Shown here: one piece after another, positions 32,049 to 38,245 of the stretch
How the letters are laid out: the number at the start of each line of letters is the position of its first letter
How positions within the stretch are numbered: the first letter of the stretch is position 1
Origin: Nitrospiraceae bacterium
Lineage (GTDB): Bacteria > Nitrospirota > Thermodesulfovibrionia > UBA6902
Assembly: GCA_003599425.1 (NCBI GenBank)
Contig: QZKC01000091.1
Coordinates: 1-38,245 of the forward strand
Direction of reading: 5' to 3'
Length of the DNA stretch: 38,245 nucleotides
Position numbers and translations under genes: made by a program
The notes under the pieces: model-generated
What the model saw: the letters and a program-made list of their open reading frames with translations, nothing else
Told to the model about the DNA's origin: nothing
Databases searched by the model: none

Positions 32049-32891
32049 TTACGTTCTTACAACAAGAACCGCACAGCCTGCGTAACCAATGACTTTTTCT
32101 GTTGAACTTCCCATTAATACTTTCCTGATCCCTGTCTTTCCATATGTTCCCATAACTATCAGATCAACGCCTCTGCCTCCTGCCGTCTCAACAATAACAT
32201 CATAAGACCTGCCAATCGGCGTTATTGTTTCAGCATTCACGCCCTCGTTTCGTGCAATGTCTGCTGCCCTGTTTACATGCGCCTGTGCCTCCTCTTGTTC
32301 GCTCTCATCCCTCATTGCAGAAAGGATAAGCAGTTCGCTTCCACAGCACTTTGCGATCCCAACTGCTTCGGCAACAGCCTGCTCGCTGTGCTGAGATCCA
32401 TCTGTGGCAACAAGGAGTTTTTTGAATTCAATTCTTGCCGCCTTTGGCACTACGAGAACTCTGCTCGGGGCATGGCCGATGACCTTTGCTGCCACTTCAC
32501 CCATGAGAAGCTTTTTCAGCCCTGTTTTGCCGCGTCTGCCGATCACTATCATATCAACACGATTTGCTGATGCTGCTTCAACGATCTCGGTGTACGGGTC
32601 TCCGTGAGCAATAAGGACCTCGCAATCTGTCTTCTCTTCTGAAGCACGGCTTTTGACAGACTCAAGATGTTTCTTAATCTCAGCATCCCGCATCTCCTCT
32701 ATGCGCTGAGGCGAGAAGGCTTCATAATCGGTTAATATCTCTGCGACAGACATTGCATAAACCTTGCTCGAGCAATTTTTCGCAAAATTTAGCGCCTCTC
32801 TTTCGGCACCTTCGCTAAATTGTGAACCGTCAGTTGCCAGAAGAATTTTACGAAGTCCTGATAATGGACATGTTGTTGCACAATTACTCAT
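32049..32891 (-). CDS. Tandem universal stress protein (two UspA domains)
   Basis: This 280-residue protein has two UspA domains (about 14-150 and 155-280). Both start with a Usp strand (ILLATDGSQFSEGA; LLVATDGSQHSEQA). Both have the ATP-binding G-x2-G-x9-G pattern: GRRGKTGLKKLLMGE and GTYGKTGIRKVLMGSS. In the first domain Glu replaces the usual Ser/Thr, so ATP binding may be limited to the second. The N-terminus SNCATTC has two Cys. A strong AAAGGAGG precedes the ATG. It lies 14 nt after chrB and is co-transcribed with it. Confidence 0.94.
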   Translation of the reverse strand: MSNCATTCPLSGLRKILLATDGSQFSEGAEREALNFAKNCSSKVYAMSVAEILTDYEAFSPQRIEEMRDAEIKKHLESVKSRASEEKTDCEVLIAHGDPYTEIVEAASANRVDMIVIGRRGKTGLKKLLMGEVAAKVIGHAPSRVLVVPKAARIEFKKLLVATDGSQHSEQAVAEAVGIAKCCGSELLILSAMRDESEQEEAQAHVNRAADIARNEGVNAETITPIGRSYDVIVETAGGRGVDLIVMGTYGKTGIRKVLMGSSTEKVIGYAGCAVLVVRT

Positions 32892-32905
32892 TGAATCCTC
32901 CTTTC

Positions 32906-33892
32906 CTATGTCTTCGAGACATACAGCATCTCGAAAACCTCCATCCCCTTTTCAAGGATTTCCAGATCGTTTTTTGCCGCTTTCCTGATACCGGCTAAAA
33001 TATCCTCTAATCCAGTTGCTCCAGGGGAGTTGTATTTTTTATCTTTTATATCGAGTTCGTGGACTGTTTCAGCAATCTTTCTCAGTGCTTTGTCTTTCAT
33101 CCCAAATGACTTCATCAGTACCTCAAAAGTGCACATATTACCTATATGCGTGAATTCTCCCCCTCTAATATCAAAGGGAACAGAATCTTTGTCAGGACGC
33201 TCCATCTCTTTTTCATCTATGAATTTAAACTCTGCTTTATTATCTATAAACTTCCGGATAAGCCAGGCAGATGCCATCCTGTCAACAAAAGGCCTTTTGC
33301 GCGTTACCCATGTCCGGCCCTGATAGTCCCCGGCATTTCTTGAAATCATTTCAAGGGGCGGTCTTCTGATGGATTTGGACAGCCCCAGCGTATCTTTCTG
33401 AAGCGCTTCGATCTTCTTTTTTAAAGACGCCCCTCTTTTCGACCTGAAAAAATCAATCTTCCTTATATCATCGAATTCTTTCTGGAGCCGGGCAAACTGA
33501 TCCATCATTTTTTTATTGTCCTGAGCGCCTGTTCCTTTATTAATGCTGTTTATCTTCCGCTCAAGGTCTTCCACCTTCCTTTCTACTGCGCCGTAATCCT
33601 TATCCCTTAAAAGATCAAACAAGGCGATTATCTCTTCATTCTTCATGGTCTCGATCTTGTCAACTGCGACAAATGCACCTTCCCCTTTTACTGCAGCGAC
33701 TTCCGATACAAGCCACTGGCAGAGCTCATAGTTTTCTTCATTGTAGGGCAATACGTACACTGCGCCTCTCAACTGCGCTGCTCCTGCCCTTGATAAGGTC
33801 CTCCAGATCTTCATCCGCGCATTTACAGGCTTTGACGGAACGCTGTAAAAAAACAGCAGCCATGTGAACCCTTTCAAATTCTTGTAACTCAT
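32906..33892 (-). CDS. chrB: ChrB-like chromate resistance/regulatory protein
   Basis: This 328-residue protein has a ChrB N-terminal domain (GFTWLLFFYSVPSKPVNARM), an extended helical middle (about 90-165, probable coiled coil) and the ChrB C-terminal domain (RTWVTRKRPFVDRMASAWLI then RKFIDNKAEFKF; GGEFTHIGNMCTFEVLM). In Ochrobactrum, ChrB controls the chr operon in response to chromate; chrA lies downstream in this cluster. I start it at ATG 33892. The open frame extends 19 codons further, but that part covers the promoter. The start codon lies inside an array of GTAAC/GTTAC half-sites, which suggests autoregulation. It leads the minus-strand cluster. Confidence 0.92.
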   Translation of the reverse strand: MSYKNLKGFTWLLFFYSVPSKPVNARMKIWRTLSRAGAAQLRGAVYVLPYNEENYELCQWLVSEVAAVKGEGAFVAVDKIETMKNEEIIALFDLLRDKDYGAVERKVEDLERKINSINKGTGAQDNKKMMDQFARLQKEFDDIRKIDFFRSKRGASLKKKIEALQKDTLGLSKSIRRPPLEMISRNAGDYQGRTWVTRKRPFVDRMASAWLIRKFIDNKAEFKFIDEKEMERPDKDSVPFDIRGGEFTHIGNMCTFEVLMKSFGMKDKALRKIAETVHELDIKDKKYNSPGATGLEDILAGIRKAAKNDLEILEKGMEVFEMLYVSKT

Positions 33893-33915
33893 GTTACCAC
33901 TGTAACAGATGTTAC
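33884..33915 (-). promoter_or_regulatory. Four-half-site operator over the chrB start
   Basis: GTAAC, GTTAC, GTAAC and GTTAC follow each other with exactly 4 nt between each (33884-33888, 33893-33897, 33902-33906, 33911-33915), so any two neighbours form a palindrome at 9-bp period. The array covers the -10 box and the start codon of chrB, ideal for a repressor. ChrB itself is the most likely ligand (inference). Confidence 0.75.
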
Positions 33916-33927
33916 TTTGCTTGTCAA
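33899..33927 (-). promoter_or_regulatory. chrB promoter
   Basis: On the minus strand, TTGACA (33922-33927) is followed after 17 nt by TACAGT (33899-33904), preceded by an extended -10 TG. The ATG begins 6 nt after the -10, so the mRNA is predicted to be leaderless. Confidence 0.75.
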
Positions 33928-33989
33928 GCCCTCCATCGCCTCGCAGCATGAATCCTGATCTTCGAATATGTGACGTTGGCCTGCACTTG

Positions 33990-34016
33990 TTGACAGGCTT
34001 TCATTACTGATACAAT
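33990..34016 (+). promoter_or_regulatory. Promoter of the hybrid histidine kinase gene
   Basis: TTGACA (33990-33995) is followed after 15 nt by TACAAT (34011-34016) with an extended TGA before it. It runs divergently from the chrB promoter, about 60 bp away. The gene has AAAGGT 7 nt before its ATG. Confidence 0.55.
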
Positions 34017-34037
34017 GTAAGCTGAAAGGTTGTTCAG

Positions 34038-36158
34038 ATGTCTAAACGTTCCCTCGCAGGAAAGTGGCAAATAATAACAATGATCGTCGCGCTGGGCGTT
34101 CTTTACTGGATAACCGATTCTTTCATTGAAGTCTTCATATTAGGCAAGCCTTCCCTGAAAACCCAGATATTTTCTCCGGCTGCACACAACATCTGGATGC
34201 GTCTGATGACTATCAGCGTTCTTATCTTCTTTGGCGTCCTTGCCCAATATCTGATTAGCGGTTATAAGCGGACAGCCTCTTCTCTTAAAGACAGCGAGGA
34301 GCGCTACCGTAGTTTATTTGATAACGCCCATGATCTGATTCAAAGCATTGCCCCGGACGGAAAAATTATCTACGTAAACCCCGCATGGTTAAGGACCATG
34401 GGTTATTCACTCGAAGAGTTGCGCAATATGACGGTATTCGACATTCTGCACCCGAACTACAGGGACAGTTGCCTGAATACGTTACAGCAAGTACTGTCAG
34501 GTGGGACAAAGGATAATATCGAAGCGGTATTCATATCCAAAGACGGCAGGCTGGTGAATGTGGAAGGGAACGCAAATGTGCAGTTAGTTGACGGAAAAGC
34601 AGTTGCCTGCAACGGGATATTCCGCGATGTAACGGAACGTAAAAGGATGGAAGAGCAGATCTTTCAGATCACCCACGATTGGGAAGACACCTTTAATACC
34701 ATCACGGACATGATCACAATCCATGACAAGGATTTCAATATAATACACGCCAATAAACCCGCAGAAAAGATACTCGGCCTCCCTATTTTAAATGTGTCTC
34801 CGGCAAAGTGTTACCAGTTTTATCACGGAACTGGTAGTCCTCCTGCAGTATGTCCAAGCTGCGATTGCCTCAAGACAGGAATGTCTTCAACAACTGAAAT
34901 ATATGAACCGCACTTAAAAATGTTCATTGAGATCAGGGCCATACCGAGGTTGGACAGCAATCATAACCTTATAGGGTTGATCCATGTCGCACGAGATATA
35001 ACAGAACGTAAAAAACTTGAAGACCAACTGCGTCAGGCGCAAAAGATGGAAGCAATCGGGCAGCTTGCAGGAGGCATCGCTCATGACTTCAACAATATGC
35101 TCACAGCTATAATAGGATACGCAAATATTTTAAAAATAAAGATGGGGGCTGATAATCCTCTGAAGATCAATATTGACCAGATACTCGCCGCGTCAGAAAG
35201 GGGCGCTTATCTGACACAAAGCCTTCTTGCTTTCAGCAGGCAACAGATAAGCAATCCAGACCTGGTAACTGTCAATGAGATAATAAGAAAGATTGAAACA
35301 CTCTTATTAAGGGTAATTGGGGAAGATATAGAGCTCAAGACAATATACAATGAAGATTTAACAGTAATGGCGGATCGCGTACAGATGGAGCAGGTACTAA
35401 TGAACTTATGTACAAATGCAAGGGATGCCATGCCGCACGGAGGGATTTTGACTATTGAAACGGGACGAATAGAATTGGATAGTGAATCTTCCGCAGCACA
35501 CGGAATTGGCAAACCCGGGAACTATTCTGTTATTTCTGTTTCGGATTCTGGTACCGGTATGGATAAAGGCATTCAGGAAAGAATATTTGAGCCGTTCTTT
35601 ACAACAAAAGATATTGGAAAGGGGACCGGGCTTGGATTATCAATAGTATATGGAATCATAAAACAGCATAACGGGTATATAAATTGTTATAGTGAACCAG
35701 GGAAGGGTACTAAATTTAAGATGTATCTCCCGATCGTTAAATCTACAGTTAAAGAGACCCTCCCGGCAGAGTCCCATGACCTAAAAGACACGACAGCAAC
35801 AATACTTCTGGCAGAGGATGAGCCTGCGGTCAGAAAATTAACCAGTCAAATCCTTAAAGAGTTCGGGCATGAAGTCATCGAAGCGGTCGACGGCGAGGAT
35901 GCTGAGGCCAAATTCCTTGAGAATAAGGATAAAATAGATCTCCTTATTTTTGACGTAATCATGCCGAAGATGAACGGCAAAATAGCCTATGACAGGATCA
36001 AGGCAGTGAACCCTGATATAAAAGCGCTTTTTACAAGTGGATACCCTGCTGATTTTGTACACAGGCAGGAGATAATTGACGAAGGATTGAATTTTGTATC
36101 AAAACCGATATCACCAGCAGGGCTTTTAAGAAAAGTCAAAGAGGTGCTGGCGATATAA
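34038..36158 (+). CDS. Hybrid sensor histidine kinase (TM-PAS-PAS-HisKA-HATPase-REC)
   Basis: This 706-residue membrane kinase has two N-terminal helices (about 12-32 and 52-72) and a first PAS domain (about 84-205, SEERYRSLFDNAHDLIQSI). A second PAS follows (about 215-330) with a Cys set (C-x12-14-CPSCDC). The HisKA box GGIAHDFNN has phospho-acceptor His349. The HATPase domain has MEQVLMNLCTNARDAM, DSGTGM and GTGLGLSIV. The receiver domain (about 590-706) has phospho-acceptor Asp639 (LIFDVIMP) and SKP. The PAS cysteines could sense redox state or bind a cofactor. No separate response regulator is adjacent. It may act with the divergent chromate cluster, but nothing proves that. Confidence 0.93.
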   Translation: MSKRSLAGKWQIITMIVALGVLYWITDSFIEVFILGKPSLKTQIFSPAAHNIWMRLMTISVLIFFGVLAQYLISGYKRTASSLKDSEERYRSLFDNAHDLIQSIAPDGKIIYVNPAWLRTMGYSLEELRNMTVFDILHPNYRDSCLNTLQQVLSGGTKDNIEAVFISKDGRLVNVEGNANVQLVDGKAVACNGIFRDVTERKRMEEQIFQITHDWEDTFNTITDMITIHDKDFNIIHANKPAEKILGLPILNVSPAKCYQFYHGTGSPPAVCPSCDCLKTGMSSTTEIYEPHLKMFIEIRAIPRLDSNHNLIGLIHVARDITERKKLEDQLRQAQKMEAIGQLAGGIAHDFNNMLTAIIGYANILKIKMGADNPLKINIDQILAASERGAYLTQSLLAFSRQQISNPDLVTVNEIIRKIETLLLRVIGEDIELKTIYNEDLTVMADRVQMEQVLMNLCTNARDAMPHGGILTIETGRIELDSESSAAHGIGKPGNYSVISVSDSGTGMDKGIQERIFEPFFTTKDIGKGTGLGLSIVYGIIKQHNGYINCYSEPGKGTKFKMYLPIVKSTVKETLPAESHDLKDTTATILLAEDEPAVRKLTSQILKEFGHEVIEAVDGEDAEAKFLENKDKIDLLIFDVIMPKMNGKIAYDRIKAVNPDIKALFTSGYPADFVHRQEIIDEGLNFVSKPISPAGLLRKVKEVLAI

Positions 36159-36213
36159 TCTATATAATTTGACTCCAACCCTCTTCCTGAGGCAGGACTT
36201 AACAAGCAAGTTT

Positions 36214-36219
36214 TATTAT
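36214..36219 (+). promoter_or_regulatory. Candidate -10 box of mnmG
   Basis: TATTAT ends 8 nt before the mnmG ATG, and no Shine-Dalgarno is present. The -35 is not recognisable. Confidence 0.28.
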
Positions 36220-36227
36220 CAATTCCC

Positions 36228-38114
36228 ATGAAACTGAACAGAGACTACAACATTATCGTCATCGGAGCGGGTCACGCCGGATGTGAAGCTGCATTGGCTA
36301 CGGCGAGGATGGGATTCAGTACGGCAATTTTCACCATGAGCCTCGATACCATTGGACAGATGTCCTGCAACCCCGCTATCGGAGGTTTGGCGAAAAGCCA
36401 TCTCGTCAAGGAGATAGACGCCCTTGGCGGAGAGATGGCAAGGATAACAGACAAAGCGGGCATACAGTTCAAGATACTGAACAGGAGCAAAGGTCCCGCT
36501 GTCTGGGCCACGAGGGTCCAGGCTGACCGGGCGCTCTACAGGAAATTCATGAGAGAAGCGCTTGAAGCTCAAATGGGACTGGACATTAAAGAGGAGCATG
36601 TCGAGGAACTGATAATTAAAGATGGTAGAATTTCAGGTATAAAAACCCCTGCATGCTTTTACAGCGCCAAGGCAGTCGTCATTGCAACAGGTACTTTTTT
36701 AAATGGCCTAATCCACATCGGACTGGAAAATTTTCCTGCCGGCAGAGTTGGCGAACCGCCCTCGATCAACCTTTCAAAAAGCCTCCGGGAAGCCGGATTT
36801 GAGATCGGCAGACTGAAGACCGGGACGCCTCCCCGCCTTGATGTACAAGGGATTGATTTTTCTGTTATGGAGCTACAGGAAGGGGATATGCCTCCCCCTC
36901 CCATGTCGCTCTTTACGCTGGATATCTCTAACCCGCAGTTGCCCTGCTATATGACATATACGAACAGCATCACGCATGAAATTATACAGGATGGTTTGAA
37001 ATATTCTCCTCTTTACAGTGGCCTGATCAAAGGCATTGGCCCGCGCTACTGTCCGTCAATTGAGGACAAAGTGGTCAGGTTCAAGGATAAAACAAGACAT
37101 CAGATATTCCTTGAACCTGAAGGAATTGAAGCTGCTGAATATTATACAAATGGTATTTCCACGAGCCTGCCGCGTGACGTGCAGAGCAAATTGGTGCAGA
37201 GCATAAAAGGACTTGAGACTGCGAAGATCAACAAATTTGGTTATGCGATCGAATATGATTTCGTTTATCCAACACAACTGAAACCGACATTGGAAACAAA
37301 GCGCATCGAAGGGCTTTTCCTTGCCGGACAGATCAATGGTACGTCTGGGTATGAAGAGGCTGCGGCTCAGGGGCTTATGGCAGGGATAAACTCAGCGCTC
37401 AAGCTTAAGCAGAAAGAGCCGTTCATCCCTGGCAGGCATGAGGCGTATATTGGTGTGCTGATAGATGACCTTGTTACAAAGGGGACACGGGAGCCATACA
37501 GGATGTTTACCTCGCGTGCGGAATACAGACTTCTCCTGAGACAAGACAACGCGGACCTCCGCCTGATGGAGAAAGGATATTCGCTCGGCCTGATAAATGA
37601 AGAACAGTACGCCGGGTTTGTCAGGAAAAAACAGTTGATAGAGAAGGAACTGAAACGCATCAGGACAACGCGCGTCAAGCCACATGTAATAAATCCCGTG
37701 CTCGAAATGCTTGGCAGCACGCCTGTTAAAGAAGACGTGAGCCTCTACCAGTTGCTGAAAAGGCCTGAGGTTAACTATGTGAACATTGAAGAAGTTTCTC
37801 CATCACCAAACAGCATGGCCCCCGATGTGATAACCCAGGTAGAAATACAGACAAAATACAAAGGCTATATCAGACGCCAGGCAGACATTGCAGAGAAACT
37901 GATAAAGATGGAAGAAAAACGCATTCCCCCGGGATTTGTTTATAGGGAGCTCAACGGCCTTTCAAAAGAGATCGTCGAGAAGTTTGAGGAGGTACAGCCG
38001 CTTAATCTCGGCCAGGCAAGCAGGATCCCCGGGGTTACCCCCGCTGCAATCTCTATCCTCATGATAGCGCTCATCAAACACCAAAACGGGCGGCATGCAC
38101 AAGCTCATGAATAG
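36228..38114 (+). CDS. mnmG: tRNA uridine-5-carboxymethylaminomethyl modification enzyme MnmG
   Basis: MnmG (GidA), with MnmE, modifies the wobble uridine of several tRNAs using FAD and methylene-tetrahydrofolate. The 628 residues are full length. They show the FAD Rossmann motif VIGAGHAGCEAALATARMG, NPAIGGLAKSHLVKEIDALG, ATGTFLNG, RLKTGTPPRLD, GTSGYEEAAAQGLMAGINSA, TSRAEYRLLLRQDNAD and the C-terminal helical domain (ASRIPGVTPAAISILM) that binds MnmE. mnmE is not in the window. The start gives the family N-terminus, and no ribosome-binding site is visible. Confidence 0.97.
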   Translation: MKLNRDYNIIVIGAGHAGCEAALATARMGFSTAIFTMSLDTIGQMSCNPAIGGLAKSHLVKEIDALGGEMARITDKAGIQFKILNRSKGPAVWATRVQADRALYRKFMREALEAQMGLDIKEEHVEELIIKDGRISGIKTPACFYSAKAVVIATGTFLNGLIHIGLENFPAGRVGEPPSINLSKSLREAGFEIGRLKTGTPPRLDVQGIDFSVMELQEGDMPPPPMSLFTLDISNPQLPCYMTYTNSITHEIIQDGLKYSPLYSGLIKGIGPRYCPSIEDKVVRFKDKTRHQIFLEPEGIEAAEYYTNGISTSLPRDVQSKLVQSIKGLETAKINKFGYAIEYDFVYPTQLKPTLETKRIEGLFLAGQINGTSGYEEAAAQGLMAGINSALKLKQKEPFIPGRHEAYIGVLIDDLVTKGTREPYRMFTSRAEYRLLLRQDNADLRLMEKGYSLGLINEEQYAGFVRKKQLIEKELKRIRTTRVKPHVINPVLEMLGSTPVKEDVSLYQLLKRPEVNYVNIEEVSPSPNSMAPDVITQVEIQTKYKGYIRRQADIAEKLIKMEEKRIPPGFVYRELNGLSKEIVEKFEEVQPLNLGQASRIPGVTPAAISILMIALIKHQNGRHAQAHE

Positions 38115-38155
38115 CGAATAACCGTTTTAATCCAGATTATTCATAAACTTTTCTT

Positions 38156-38245
38156 TGGAGCAGGCATGACTCAAAAACATCTTGAAAGCGATAAAATTTT
38201 AAAAATAATATACAGCGTCATTCATTACAGAGTGCATTTCTTCTG
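38156..38245. repeat. Palindromic repeat family C, copy 4 (cut by window end)
   Basis: TGGAGCAGGCATGACTCAAA then AACATCTTGAAAGCGATAAA matches the reverse complement of 29924-30059 and the left part of 3346-3480, including TTACAGAGTGCATT. The right inverted end lies beyond the window. It starts 42 bp after the mnmG stop. Confidence 0.78.

Overview
The window looks like a chromosomal segment of a Nitrospirota-type or related deep-branching anaerobe. This is inferred from gene content only: a large multihaem cytochrome c, two secreted proteases ending in the CFIATAAYG (CFI-box) C-terminal domain, the order rplU-rpmA-obgE-proB, and abundant short palindromic repeats. No rRNA, tRNA or CRISPR array was seen. 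Housekeeping genes are intact, while the accessory genes between them are strongly eroded.

Layout. 1-2440: a Crp/Fnr-type regulator and a roughly 15-haem cytochrome. 2625-8002: ribosomal proteins L21 and L27, ObgE, glutamate 5-kinase and UvrC. 8186-10326: an APH-fold phosphotransferase, an inositol-monophosphatase-family enzyme and a 49-residue Cys-rich protein. 10540-13078: an Old Yellow Enzyme on the minus strand, then a HIT protein and a MagIII/endonuclease-III-like glycosylase. 13127-14137: remnants of two nucleotidyltransferase (MNT) genes, a small partner ORF and a HEPN-Fic fusion. 14297-20633: AddB-like and AddA-like nuclease/helicase subunits. 20885-21419: an internally deleted DinD-like gene and the first 58 codons of a type III restriction Res gene. 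21420-26856: rsmA and two tandem subtilases. 26818-33892, minus strand: a chromate/stress cluster (ChrB, tandem UspA, DUF2148 ferredoxin-like, MFS, ChrA, HD protein, second MFS). 34038-38114: a hybrid PAS histidine kinase and mnmG.

The main theme is small non-autonomous repeats. I see at least eight families, most of them intergenic hairpins of about 130-190 bp. One copy (20664-20797) has 17-bp terminal inverted repeats starting GTAA and a perfect 8-bp target duplication, as expected for mobilisation by an IS66-type transposase. Several other families sit in frame inside protein genes: AddB three times, AddA, an MFS transporter and the phosphotransferase. They add loops without breaking the frame, much like Rickettsia palindromic elements.

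Three further points stand out. The HEPN-Fic fusion lies directly behind an MNT gene end. The ChrB promoter carries four alternating GTAAC/GTTAC half-sites at exact 9-bp spacing over its -10 and start codon. Several genes have -10-like hexamers 6-10 nt before ATG and no Shine-Dalgarno, suggesting leaderless mRNAs.
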